Position numbers and translations under genes: made by a program. Source: Ignavibacteriota bacterium (lineage in GTDB: Bacteria > Bacteroidota > Ignavibacteria > UBA10030 > BY39). Taken from it: DNA of 64,000 bases. The stretch spans positions 62,001 to 126,000 of the forward strand of contig QOQV01000008.1 in NCBI GenBank assembly GCA_003327435.1. Direction: 5' to 3'. The number at the start of each line of letters is the position of its first letter. The stretch's first letter is position 1. The notes under the pieces were generated by a model. The model saw only the letters and a list, made by a program, of their open reading frames with translations. It ran no database searches and had not been told where the DNA came from. Below are positions 1-9,184 of the stretch, piece by piece.

Positions 1-1634
1 ACTAAACCGCTGTCGCCAATTGCCCAAACCGAATTATGTGATATTCCGCTCGCTATATAAATATTTCGAGATGTGCCTGTTATTAATTTTTCCCAGTTTG
101 TACCGCCGTTAGTGGTTTTTAAAATTAAACCGTTTGTTCCAGCACAGTAACCGTTATTTACATCAAAGAAATCTACATAAAAGATAGTTTCAGTGGTGTT
201 GCTCAATTGTTGAGTCCAAGAATTTCCACCGTTCGTTGTACGAAGAATGAGTCCACCGTCACCAACTATCCATCCATTATTTGCATCTTTAAATTTTACA
301 CCAAAAAATATATTCGACCAACCTGTTACTCTTTTAATCCAGGAGTTACCTGAATTTGTTGTATAGAAAAATTCACCTACGTCTCCAACGACCCATCCTT
401 GAGTTCTATTAATAAAGCTTATACTTAAAAGTGTGTTAAAAGTATTAGTTGTTTGTTGGATCCAACTGTTGCCACCATTTGAGCTATGTAGAATGACTCC
501 ACCATCGCCAACAGCCCAAACATAATTAGAATCAATAAGCTCAGCACCGTAAAAAGAATCTCCAGTTATACCGTTGTTAAGATCGATCCAGGTGTTACCT
601 CCATTTGTGGTACGGGCTATTTTGCCATATTGTCCGAATACGAATCCATAAAGATGATTTGAAAAAGTCACCCAGTTAATGCTCTTATTTATTCCAGTAT
701 TGTTGTATGTCCAGTCAGATCCATTTTTATAACCTAACAAACCGTACTCACCGACTATAAAGGTTGTTGTGTTTACACGTGTAATTCCATATATCGAGGC
801 ATAAGTTGGAATTGACTCTGAAAACCAGCTTGTACCGGAATTTGTCGACCGTAAAATAGTACCGTTATGTCCTACTATTAAGAATTCAGTGCTGGATGCG
901 AATAAGATCTCGTTTAAACCTTGTGTTGTACCAGAGGGGATTTTTGTCCATGTATCACCTGAGTTTGCTGTGAAATATATAGAACCATCAGCACCGACGA
1001 CAAAGCCTTGGTTATTGTTATAAAATTTTATATTATAGCCTGCTTGTGTAGTATTGTATTGCAGGGACCAAGTGATACCACCGTCAGTAGTTTTTAATAT
1101 ATATCCATTTGAACAGGTTGCCCACCCGTTGCTTAATGAAGTAAAGAAGATGGAGTTTATTCCGGTTCCAATAGGTACACCCATCAATGGAACTTTTGTC
1201 CAATTTGCTCCACCGTTTGTGGTTTTTAAAATAGTTTTTTCATCTCCTCCTGCCCAGCCATTTATTTTATCATAGAAAAAAATTGAATTTAAACCATACT
1301 GTGGAAAACTTGTTTGGTCGATCCAAGTAGCTCCGTTGTTAGTTGTATAGAAAATTGTTCCGTTGTCGCCAGCGATCCAGGCTGTAACAGAATCTTTTAC
1401 ACAAATATCACGAAGATTATCAGTAATACCTTCATACTGAATTTCCCACGTTGTTCCTTTATCTGATGTGAACATAATGGTGCCGTAATCACCGATTGCA
1501 TAACCGTACCATTCATTGTAAAAGGAAATTTTATATAATGTATTACCCTGGGGTAAAGGATTCTGCCATATCCACTCAGCAGAAAATCCGATTGAATTAA
1601 TGAACAAAACAAAAAGTATTAATCTGTATTTCAT
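1..1634 (-). CDS. YCF48/BNR-type repeat secreted protein (3' end cut by window edge)
   Basis: The frame stays open from an ATG at 1634 to the window edge, giving about 544 residues without a stop. The start is set by AGGAG six bases upstream and by a signal peptide (MKYRLILFVLFINSIGFSA). The rest is about twelve repeats of roughly 45 residues, each ending in a form of G-D-x-G-x-I-x-x-T-T-N-G-G-x-x-W, the hallmark of YCF48/PSII-BNR beta-propeller repeats. Such proteins form propellers and in this phylum are usually secreted and often end in a T9SS sorting domain; the C-terminus here is outside the window, so that cannot be checked. It starts 9 bases after the stop of the barrel-like gene, so it is probably the last gene seen of the exopolysaccharide-type operon. 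Its function is unknown; a surface adhesin or scaffold is a guess. Confidence 0.85.
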   Translation of the reverse strand, partial: MKYRLILFVLFINSIGFSAEWIWQNPLPQGNTLYKISFYNEWYGYAIGDYGTIMFTSDKGTTWEIQYEGITDNLRDICVKDSVTAWIAGDNGTIFYTTNNGATWIDQTSFPQYGLNSIFFYDKINGWAGGDEKTILKTTNGGANWTKVPLMGVPIGTGINSIFFTSLSNGWATCSNGYILKTTDGGITWSLQYNTTQAGYNIKFYNNNQGFVVGADGSIYFTANSGDTWTKIPSGTTQGLNEILFASSTEFLIVGHNGTILRSTNSGTSWFSESIPTYASIYGITRVNTTTFIVGEYGLLGYKNGSDWTYNNTGINKSINWVTFSNHLYGFVFGQYGKIARTTNGGNTWIDLNNGITGDSFYGAELIDSNYVWAVGDGGVILHSSNGGNSWIQQTTNTFNTLLSISFINRTQGWVVGDVGEFFYTTNSGNSWIKRVTGWSNIFFGVKFKDANNGWIVGDGGLILRTTNGGNSWTQQLSNTTETIFYVDFFDVNNGYCAGTNGLILKTTNGGTNWEKLITGTSRNIYIASGISHNSVWAIGDSGL

Positions 1635-1643
1635 ATTGAACTC

Positions 1644-3038
1644 CTAATAAATTCCAATTCCAAAACCTCCAGATATACCCTGGAGTGAAAAATCATTATA
1701 ATTATCATTAGATTGATTTCTTAATAAAACACCGCTTAAATATATGTCTAAACCTAAACCATCGGTGATGTCGATATATTTTGATAGATATATTTCAACC
1801 GATGACCTGAGGTCCTTTCTGTTTGTAGAAATTTTTTCACCAACCAAATTTAACGCAGGGGCTTCAAACCTTTTTTGCTGATAAACTATATCGAGTAACA
1901 TATTTATCTTGAATGGAAGAATCTGTTTAAATCGGATCTTAGTTTCTATTCCTCGGTAGGAAAAATGGTCGTTATATATATCATCGGTAAGAATTGAAGA
2001 ATTTACATATTGTGCTAAATATCTAACCGCAGCTCTTGGATTGTACCGATACAACACCGATGCTTCGATACCTGTATTGTTCCATTGCTTCTCGAAAAAT
2101 AGACCTGTTGCAATTTGTAAAATTCCATTAGCCTGTGGTTTAGTAAGTATTTTTTTGTCAGAATATATCTTCAATTTTGCACCCGGTTTACCAACTCCAG
2201 TCTTTTTTTCTACAAAGGTTCTAACAGGTTCAAAACGGCTTGTATCGTATACTGTTTTTGTATAGAATTTATAACCTACAAATAGATCGATGCCATAGTG
2301 TATTTCTTTATTATTGTTATTACCTAATTGTAAAAAGAATTGTTCTGTTATGTTTGATAATTCCATTAGATTATTGTAATTTCTGTAGCCAAATGAATTA
2401 TATATCCTGTAATAAACATTCTCAAATAGAATTGACCTGTAACTTAATAACAAATCAACACTAAAATTGTCGAACTCTTTATAAGCTTTTTTATCGTGTC
2501 GGGAGCTTAACAATATTCCATTATCAAGAAAATTACCTGTTGAATCTTCAGCGAGCAAAATCTCATCATTGGATGGTTCCGAGTTTTCAGTTCCCAATTC
2601 AAATTTGTTTTCAGCTAAATCCTCTTCTTCTGTTAAAAGCTCATCATCTTGTTCTGTTTCTTCTTGTCCATCCTGTTGTTCATCTTCCAGTTCTGGTTCG
2701 TACTCTACTGAAGTTTTTTGGTCATTAGCTTTATCCGTTTTATTAGAAAATTTTATTTTATAGTTACCCAAAAATTTATGTTCGTAATAATTCCTCGCTT
2801 CGAAACGGTTAAATAACATTAAACCGCTAACATACTTTAGTTCAAGTTTGGATGTTTTATATTCTTTCTTAAAATTTAACTCTGTGTAAGTTTGTTTAAG
2901 CTGATCTGCCAGTTTTTGATAATTGTAGAGTGGGTTGTTGTTATACCCATAACCAACAGATGTAAATCCAGAAAATTGGGAATAGAGAATTGAACAATTT
3001 AGAAAAACTAAAGCTACTATGTGTATTATAAATTTCAT
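1644..3038 (-). CDS. Outer-membrane beta-barrel-like protein of the exopolysaccharide-type operon
   Basis: The 464-residue protein has a signal peptide (about residues 1-20, ending near LYSQ) and many alternating aromatic/polar stretches with Tyr/Phe/Asn-rich turns, as in outer-membrane barrels. A very acidic, low-complexity insert (about residues 105-165, rich in Glu, Asp and Gln) splits the N-terminal strands from the rest; it may be a periplasmic or surface loop. The ATG overlaps the GT2 stop by 4 bases, so the two are translationally coupled. From context I infer an outer-membrane exit pore or anchor for the polysaccharide, taking the place of PgaA or AlgE. I see no TPR region and recognise no named family, so the function rests on position and predicted fold only. 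Confidence 0.7.
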   Translation of the reverse strand: MKFIIHIVALVFLNCSILYSQFSGFTSVGYGYNNNPLYNYQKLADQLKQTYTELNFKKEYKTSKLELKYVSGLMLFNRFEARNYYEHKFLGNYKIKFSNKTDKANDQKTSVEYEPELEDEQQDGQEETEQDDELLTEEEDLAENKFELGTENSEPSNDEILLAEDSTGNFLDNGILLSSRHDKKAYKEFDNFSVDLLLSYRSILFENVYYRIYNSFGYRNYNNLMELSNITEQFFLQLGNNNNKEIHYGIDLFVGYKFYTKTVYDTSRFEPVRTFVEKKTGVGKPGAKLKIYSDKKILTKPQANGILQIATGLFFEKQWNNTGIEASVLYRYNPRAAVRYLAQYVNSSILTDDIYNDHFSYRGIETKIRFKQILPFKINMLLDIVYQQKRFEAPALNLVGEKISTNRKDLRSSVEIYLSKYIDITDGLGLDIYLSGVLLRNQSNDNYNDFSLQGISGGFGIGIY

Positions 3039-4312
3039 AAAGATGTTTTTGTTATTTCTGTTTCAAACCTAATGGTCTTATCCCATACTCGTTTTTCTTT
3101 TTTGATATACTCTAAATAAACAGCTCTAATCACTATATAAATCCAAAGTTGACAGTATGTAAAATACATCAAAATAATTAACAAAACTTTTTTCGAGCTA
3201 TCTTCAGAGTCGAAAGAAATTGCAAACATAATTTCGAAAATAAATAAAATGAAAGCTATTATCCATATTAATGTATATGGACCTGGAACGGATATGCTGA
3301 CAAGATTAAAAACACCAGAAAGAAATATTAAATCAGAAATCAGTATTGCAATGAAAAATAGGTAGTATAAAGAAAGAGTGTATAGTACATCGAAAGCAAG
3401 CCTTTTGTTTTTGAAGCTTGGTATCTGTTTAAAGAATTTTGCAATTACATAGTTATTGCCCCTCACCCAACGGATACGTTGGCGCACCCACACACTCCAT
3501 TTTTCAGGTTCCTGTTCATAAGTTATAGCATACGGAACAAATTTGATTTTATAACCCTCTTTATAAATTCTGATACTCAACTCTGAGTCTTCAGTTAACG
3601 CCTCCTCATCCCATCCGTTCAGGCGTTCAATCAACCATGACCAGATAACGAGATTAGTTCCCGGAAGTGTAGCAATACCATGCATTTCCCATCTGCCCGC
3701 TTGAAGCATAGATTGAAAACTTAGAGTTTCGATGTTAATAAACTTTGTTAGGATATTTCTATTTTTATTCACTGTACGGAATTTTCCAATTGCCGCTCCC
3801 AATTCTTTGTGAGTTAACAGCTGTACGACAAGATAGCGAAGGGCATTTTTATCGGGAGTGTTGTCAGCGTCGTAGATTGCGATGATCTCAGAGTCAGTTT
3901 GCTTAACCCCAATATTTAAAGCCCGCGATTTGCCTTTACCGCCTTCTCCCTTTGCTATATTGTAAAGCGTTATCCGACTATCCAGTTTAGCGTAATGATG
4001 AGTAATCTCACCTGTCCGATCTGTAGAACCATCATTTATTACAATTATCTTCAACTTATCCTTTGGATAGTTTAATTTCATCATTGCTTCTAATGTTTTG
4101 CCTATAACTTTTTCTTCATTGTGTGCGGGGATAAGTATTGAACAGGTAGGGAACTGATATTCATTACGGTCAATTTTCTCTTTTTCTTTCAAAGATTTTA
4201 CATAGTTTTTAAAACCGAATACTGTTAAACCAAATTGGTAGGCAATCATAAACCAAATTATGATTACTGAAAGAACAAAGAAAAAACTTAAAACAGTTTC
4301 AAATCCTACCAT
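3035..4312 (-). CDS. Processive family 2 glycosyltransferase (polysaccharide synthase, PgaC/cellulose-synthase-like)
   Basis: The 425-residue membrane enzyme has one N-terminal transmembrane segment (residues 8-30), a cytoplasmic GT2 domain and about three C-terminal membrane segments (roughly 308-332, 345-366, 375-400). The processive synthase motifs are all present: INDGS (Asp94), DAD at 148-150, TEDSE at 240-244 with the catalytic Asp, and QRIRW at 278-282 (the QxxRW motif). These mark beta-linked polymer synthases that extrude the chain while making it, such as PgaC, hyaluronan synthase and BcsA. No PilZ domain is fused. The start overlaps the upstream deacetylase/hydrolase gene by 14 bases. 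The polymer is unknown; partnership with a deacetylase suggests an acetylated amino sugar. Confidence 0.9.
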   Translation of the reverse strand: MVGFETVLSFFFVLSVIIIWFMIAYQFGLTVFGFKNYVKSLKEKEKIDRNEYQFPTCSILIPAHNEEKVIGKTLEAMMKLNYPKDKLKIIVINDGSTDRTGEITHHYAKLDSRITLYNIAKGEGGKGKSRALNIGVKQTDSEIIAIYDADNTPDKNALRYLVVQLLTHKELGAAIGKFRTVNKNRNILTKFINIETLSFQSMLQAGRWEMHGIATLPGTNLVIWSWLIERLNGWDEEALTEDSELSIRIYKEGYKIKFVPYAITYEQEPEKWSVWVRQRIRWVRGNNYVIAKFFKQIPSFKNKRLAFDVLYTLSLYYLFFIAILISDLIFLSGVFNLVSISVPGPYTLIWIIAFILFIFEIMFAISFDSEDSSKKVLLIILMYFTYCQLWIYIVIRAVYLEYIKKEKRVWDKTIRFETEITKTSL

Positions 4313-7300
4313 TTACTACCTCGTTATTTTTTAGAAAATATTTTTTATTAATTCTTTTAACATATATTTGCATTACAACTAATGTTGTGATTGCGAGAAT
4401 ACCAAAAATGGATATGCTGATGCTTGACCATAAACTTGTTAAATTTATTCCATAAGTAACCATACTACCACCAACAATTTTAACAGAATGTTTTCCTGCT
4501 GGAAGAAGTACAGTAAAACAATCGTTGCCTCTCATTGCATAAAAAACATATTTTTCGTTATCGATTGTAATTTCTGTAGGTTCCATATTAAGAGATATAA
4601 GTGTTCTTGTGTCTGAATCGTAACTGAATTTTACATCTCGCATGCCATATGAAACCTCGAGAATATTAGCCGTCGTAGACAATATTTTTATCTGCAATTC
4701 GTGTGTGGAATAGGTATTGATTATATCAACACCAAGTTTAACAGTATGGTTACCAGCAGGGATTAGAAAAGAACTTCCTCTTGAGGATGAAATTGGATTA
4801 CCGTCGAGTGTAACTACCTCAATTCCTTCTTTTAGTTTTAGATAAAATGAATAAGGTGAATCGAATTCATATCCATTATCGATGTGTTTATATTTCACCT
4901 CACTTGCTAAAGCGTAAGGAAGGAAAATCATATCTTGAGGATTGATACTTGATTCAGAATATATAACAACTCGTGATGCACCTAATGATGCGGACTTGAC
5001 GAGCTGAAAACTTTCTGTCCCCGTCTGTATCAAAGTAGGGAAGGGTGTGATCTCATCTTCTCGCCTGAAACTCATAATGTTCAGGTCGAGTAATAGTTTC
5101 TCTTTCCCACCTAATAGTGTTGAATATGTATTACCTATGTCTTTATATCGTAGTGGATCAGTTGACCAATGATGTTGTGGATCCTGAATGTTAAGTGAAA
5201 AATTGTATTTTTTCTGTAAATGCAATATTTTTTCTATATCAACAGCTATATGTTCTTTTAGTTCAGGGGAATTATAACTGTCCATCGCAGTTACGATAAT
5301 GTGGAAACCCGGTTTCGATTTCGCATGTTCAGAGAATTTACTCAGTAAAAGTTCATAGATTTCGTTTAACTTGTTAATACGGTATTCAATGATGGATTTT
5401 TTTACATAATGATTGTTTTGCCAATAATATTTAGAATTCGGATTAAAGATATTTTCAAGCTCGATGTTATATTTTTCCTTAACCTCCTTAATTGCCGAGG
5501 GGTGCATCGGTGTAAAATGATTTGGTTCATCGAATCCTTTGCCAGCTTCAAAATAAAGTTCTGCAAGATTAATCCCATCGAAGTCGTAAATTTCAAGAAG
5601 TTTCATAAATTCTTTCAACATCTCAGCAACACAGTTTTTATCCGTCATTGCAACTGGATACCGCCACGATGGTTTTGCATCTTCTCCTAAGTAGTTCTTT
5701 TCACGCCATTCAGGGTGTGTAGCCCAAAACATTTGACTGACTTGAGGAGGTTCTAACCATGCATAAACTAAAATTCCGTTTGCATGAGCTAATCTTATTA
5801 ATCGATTGTAATCATATGTATATTTTGGATATTGATGCCATCCAGCAACATGAACGACACGGATTCCCTGATTTACCCATTGCTTAATCAAATTTTCAAT
5901 ACTGTAAGTATGGCGGAAACCGGGGTCAAAAAATACTTCAAGGTTCTCCCTTCTGATTATTGGTGTTAGTTTAAAATATTTACGAACATATTCCAATAAG
6001 TATGGATATAAACTGTATCCTTCTTGCGAATATGGGTCAAAGATAGAACTAATAAAAATAAGTTTTCCTTTTCCAACCCTTTTTCCAATAATAATTGGTG
6101 CGTCTGTGATTTCGTCAACGCAGAATATCTCTTCAATGTCATCACATTCAAACTTGTTGATTAACTCTGTATATCTCCAGCTGATTGGTTCTTCTGGGAA
6201 ATAACGGTCTCGGATTTTTCTTACTCTAAGCTTGTTCTCAATATACTTAATTCCTAATTCCTCTGCTAAATAATTTTTTGAATCGGTGATTATGTTTCCA
6301 CCATCTTCCACAAACTTAGTTATAATATCGAAATCTGTTAAGCGTAATGAATCCACAAAACTAAAAGGAACTAACAGGAGGTTATAGTTTTTTAAGTCAA
6401 TTTTTTGCCCCACATAAATAGTATCTACATTGATATTAACACTACGAAAGACTGAAACCAAAGCTGCCTGATCATTGTATGCTGCCCCCTTAGCATAATG
6501 ATTCCATAAGACAACCGGTCTTGCTTCTTCTAACTGGTTTGGAGATGTAATGATTTTACTTATTAATTTTTGTAATTTATAATAAGTATCTTCATAAAAG
6601 TCTTTTTTTCGCTCTTTAAATTCTAACACCTCTGCTTTGTAAAATTGTCCCGGTTTTAAATCGCCTCCAATTTCGAGAGTTCCTCTTATTCTCTTCTCAG
6701 ATTCTTTTCGTTTAATTATTTCACCCGATGGATTAAAGTAAGCTTCAACCAAATATTGATCCTCAAGCGTAAGGGTGTGCTTTTGATTTCCACTTATTAT
6801 TAGTTTATCCTTAGTTTTAACCCAGTTGCTTTCATATTTCAAATCGATATATGTATAACCTAAAGCTTGAACACTATCGACTAACTCCTGCAATAAATCC
6901 AAATCAAGAAAGGGGTGGAAGAAGCAGGAGGCGAAACCATCACGAACATACAGATTTGTTTTTGCTCCTTTTAAAATATTTTGAACAGCATTTCGACTTA
7001 CTTGTTTGTTTGATTCATCAAGAGGAACATATCCAAGATTTTCAGGATAGATGGTTTGTCCAAATAGATCCTTTTGAATAATATATGGGAAGAACTGGCT
7101 GTAATCGTAATTTTCGATAGAAAGCCGCTGCTCAATTGCGGTACTGAAATATTTTGAAACTGTTTTGTAAAATAAAAGTGATGCAGTATAATGTGGGGTT
7201 TCCCAAACGAGTGGGTATAATCCATTCTTCATAAATTCCTGAATTCCAAGATCGAGCTTTTTTGAGAATGCCTCCTCAGATTCATCTTTAATTGGTGAAT

Positions 7301-8273
7301 TTGTGCTTTCGTCCCAGAACTCAAAATCTGTTGCTGATATACCCTTGTATTGGTGAGTTACACCGTGCATCACTAACGTTCCACCATTTCGGACCATATA
7401 TTTTAAAGCATCGACTAATTCTGGTTTATCCGATAAACTGACCCGAATACCTTCGGATGGATCCACATAAAAAGGATATACACTAATTAGAAATGGAATT
7501 CCTTTATCAGCTAATAAATCTGCAATATCTCTTAAATTATTAGGGTTATCCAGAGGACCTATGTCTTCAATTCTAAGTATTGCAGAGTGAGATTCTTCGT
7601 GTTCTTCGCCTAAAATGTCGTGTAACATATCGGCAAATAGAAGGTAACGATCAGTTTCAGTAGCAGATGCAAACGGAGAATCAGCAATGTAATAAAAATT
7701 TTTAGACTTGACTATATAAGGTATTTCGATGTCGGACTTTGATGAAATTGCAACAGCGAGGGTACTCACCATTCTTTTGTCACTTATGTTAATAATGTTT
7801 GCATTTGGCTCGCCTTTAGTAAATATTTTTTTTCCCGATTTCACAAAATCGAAATTAGTAACTGTATCCAATTTAAAAACATCAAATCCAAAAATTTTCT
7901 TCAAATTATAACTTTTTGAAAATTCTGCAAATCCAGTATTTATCCAAACGATTGTTTTTGTCGATTTTACAACATCAATTAAAAATTTTGGTGGAACAAT
8001 GTTATCAGCATGGAAACCGATATAAAATGTAAAATCGTAATTGTTGAGTTCGTGTGGGATATAATCGTTGACGCCTTTAATGACTGTTGAGGTATTAAAG
8101 TGTCCTAAAAGCGCAGCGAGTTGCCGACCATCCCCCATAGCCAGATTGTTCAGCTGGCTCGATCCTTCTACTACAATGAGTATTTTCTTTTGATTTTGTG
8201 TCTGAGAACTTGAGACTTCGGGAGCTCCAAAAAAAACAAAAATACATATGAGTATATGTAAATATTTTATCAT
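4299..8273 (-). CDS. Periplasmic fusion: DUF2334-type polysaccharide deacetylase, GATase-like domain and TIM-barrel glycoside-hydrolase-like domain
   Basis: The 1324-residue protein has a signal peptide (about 1-22) and a single C-terminal membrane segment (about 1283-1305). Residues 25-220 form a Rossmann/GATase-like region. Residues 225-480 look like DUF2334, a deacetylase-fold family, with the likely metal-binding set RIED (around 233-236), MHGVTH (302-307), ETPH (358-361) and FFHPF (451-455). Residues 585-770 resemble a second GATase-like fold. Residues 775-1140 resemble a TIM-barrel glycosidase, with YAWLEPP (837-843) and DFDGINLAE (897-905). PgaB likewise joins an N-terminal deacetylase to a C-terminal hydrolase, and PelA joins the same activities in another order. 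With the GT2 synthase directly downstream, I infer that it trims and deacetylates the nascent polymer in the periplasm. Domain edges are approximate. Confidence 0.8.
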   Translation of the reverse strand: MIKYLHILICIFVFFGAPEVSSSQTQNQKKILIVVEGSSQLNNLAMGDGRQLAALLGHFNTSTVIKGVNDYIPHELNNYDFTFYIGFHADNIVPPKFLIDVVKSTKTIVWINTGFAEFSKSYNLKKIFGFDVFKLDTVTNFDFVKSGKKIFTKGEPNANIINISDKRMVSTLAVAISSKSDIEIPYIVKSKNFYYIADSPFASATETDRYLLFADMLHDILGEEHEESHSAILRIEDIGPLDNPNNLRDIADLLADKGIPFLISVYPFYVDPSEGIRVSLSDKPELVDALKYMVRNGGTLVMHGVTHQYKGISATDFEFWDESTNSPIKDESEEAFSKKLDLGIQEFMKNGLYPLVWETPHYTASLLFYKTVSKYFSTAIEQRLSIENYDYSQFFPYIIQKDLFGQTIYPENLGYVPLDESNKQVSRNAVQNILKGAKTNLYVRDGFASCFFHPFLDLDLLQELVDSVQALGYTYIDLKYESNWVKTKDKLIISGNQKHTLTLEDQYLVEAYFNPSGEIIKRKESEKRIRGTLEIGGDLKPGQFYKAEVLEFKERKKDFYEDTYYKLQKLISKIITSPNQLEEARPVVLWNHYAKGAAYNDQAALVSVFRSVNINVDTIYVGQKIDLKNYNLLLVPFSFVDSLRLTDFDIITKFVEDGGNIITDSKNYLAEELGIKYIENKLRVRKIRDRYFPEEPISWRYTELINKFECDDIEEIFCVDEITDAPIIIGKRVGKGKLIFISSIFDPYSQEGYSLYPYLLEYVRKYFKLTPIIRRENLEVFFDPGFRHTYSIENLIKQWVNQGIRVVHVAGWHQYPKYTYDYNRLIRLAHANGILVYAWLEPPQVSQMFWATHPEWREKNYLGEDAKPSWRYPVAMTDKNCVAEMLKEFMKLLEIYDFDGINLAELYFEAGKGFDEPNHFTPMHPSAIKEVKEKYNIELENIFNPNSKYYWQNNHYVKKSIIEYRINKLNEIYELLLSKFSEHAKSKPGFHIIVTAMDSYNSPELKEHIAVDIEKILHLQKKYNFSLNIQDPQHHWSTDPLRYKDIGNTYSTLLGGKEKLLLDLNIMSFRREDEITPFPTLIQTGTESFQLVKSASLGASRVVIYSESSINPQDMIFLPYALASEVKYKHIDNGYEFDSPYSFYLKLKEGIEVVTLDGNPISSSRGSSFLIPAGNHTVKLGVDIINTYSTHELQIKILSTTANILEVSYGMRDVKFSYDSDTRTLISLNMEPTEITIDNEKYVFYAMRGNDCFTVLLPAGKHSVKIVGGSMVTYGINLTSLWSSISISIFGILAITTLVVMQIYVKRINKKYFLKNNEVVNGRI

Positions 8274-8324
8274 ACTATAATCTTTTATTTAACGATAATT
8301 ATTGTGGACAAAACAAATATGTTG

Positions 8325-8357
8325 AACCCTCACAGGTTAGTAAAACCTGCGAGGGTT
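8325..8357. repeat. Intergenic hairpin (14-bp arms, 5-nt loop)
   Basis: The left arm AACCCTCACAGGTT (8325-8338) pairs with AACCTGCGAGGGTT (8344-8357), with one G-U type mismatch. It lies between the lipoprotein gene stop and the start of the deacetylase gene. No U-run follows on the minus strand, so it is a poor intrinsic terminator; mRNA processing or a dispersed palindromic repeat is as likely. Confidence 0.7.
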
Positions 8358-8365
8358 AAAAAAAC

Positions 8366-9148
8366 TTAATTCGTCTGCAGTGTTATTGTTCCAAGGTTTG
8401 TGTCTTGTTGTTTAACGACCGAAACATTGTTAATAGTTGTATCCTTATATATAGAATTCCCTGGAATAATTTTTATAGAATAAGTGCCTTCGGGTAAAGC
8501 AACTAATTTGAAGTTACCTGAAGTATCGGGCAATGTTGATACTGTGTCAGAACCTACCAGGGTTTGAACTAATGCATTAGCATCAAGTGGTAAAACTTTT
8601 CCTGATATTGTGCCAGATATTACATTTGCAACAACCCGTATTGTCGGCTGTAGTTTGTATGCATTATTTCCTTGTTTTACAATAGATTTATTTGCATCGA
8701 AATCAAGTGTGAGTTCGTATAGCTTATCCGATTCAATCCAGAAAGCGTGAGTAAGCTTCAAACCGCTTTCCATTCCGCTTGGAATTTCTAATGGATATGA
8801 AATCCCATTTACAACAACAGTACTACCAGAATCAATCAATAAACGAATTTGCGTATAATGACCTGCTGTTAGTTTTGCAGTACCTAATATAGCGCTTGCA
8901 CCATTACGAAGCTTGAGTAAATCGTAAGTTGCTGGAGTGTTATTAATAATCGTCCAGCCAGTAATAGTGTCTGTGTCAGATTTATGAACCGCAACACTCT
9001 TGACAACTATGTTTACTTCTTCGTAATCACCGGGCGAATCTACAAGGTATAACCTGAGTTCCCCCTGGCCTGATGGTGGCTCTGTTGACTTTTCGCATCC
9101 ACTAAATATTAAGAAGGAAGCGATAATAAGAATTAATAATTTGTTCAT
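8366..9148 (-). CDS. DUF4382 lipoprotein with C-terminal carboxypeptidase-regulatory-like domain
   Basis: I place the start at the ATG at 9148, preceded by AAAAGGAG seven bases upstream; an in-frame ATG at 9181 would add 11 residues ahead of the signal peptide and has no comparable site. The 260-residue product has a lipoprotein signal (LIFSGCEKS, lipidated Cys near residue 19), then a DUF4382 domain opening with GELRLYLVDSPGDYEEVNI (about 30-175), then a short Ig-like carboxypeptidase-regulatory domain (about 180-260). DUF4382 proteins are surface or periplasmic lipoproteins of unknown function. It is the last gene of the five-gene set that follows the sigma-54-like promoter at 11764-11778. 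Confidence 0.85.
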   Translation of the reverse strand: MNKLLILIIASFLIFSGCEKSTEPPSGQGELRLYLVDSPGDYEEVNIVVKSVAVHKSDTDTITGWTIINNTPATYDLLKLRNGASAILGTAKLTAGHYTQIRLLIDSGSTVVVNGISYPLEIPSGMESGLKLTHAFWIESDKLYELTLDFDANKSIVKQGNNAYKLQPTIRVVANVISGTISGKVLPLDANALVQTLVGSDTVSTLPDTSGNFKLVALPEGTYSIKIIPGNSIYKDTTINNVSVVKQQDTNLGTITLQTN

Positions 9149-9184
9149 AATATTTCTCCTTTTTTTGTTAAAATGAATCATTTA

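Noticed and set aside
1-1634. DNA-level tandem repeat or CRISPR-like array at the left edge
   Set aside because: The periodicity comes from about 45-residue protein repeats; the frame is open throughout and the DNA copies are divergent.
8274-8365. Sigma-54 promoter for the polysaccharide operon
   Set aside because: No TGG-N10-GC element is found on the minus strand and the TCGAC-N6-GTCGA sites are absent.
9149-9181. N-terminal extension of the DUF4382 lipoprotein from ATG 9181
   Set aside because: It would place basic residues ahead of a normal lipoprotein signal; the ATG at 9148 has the good ribosome site.
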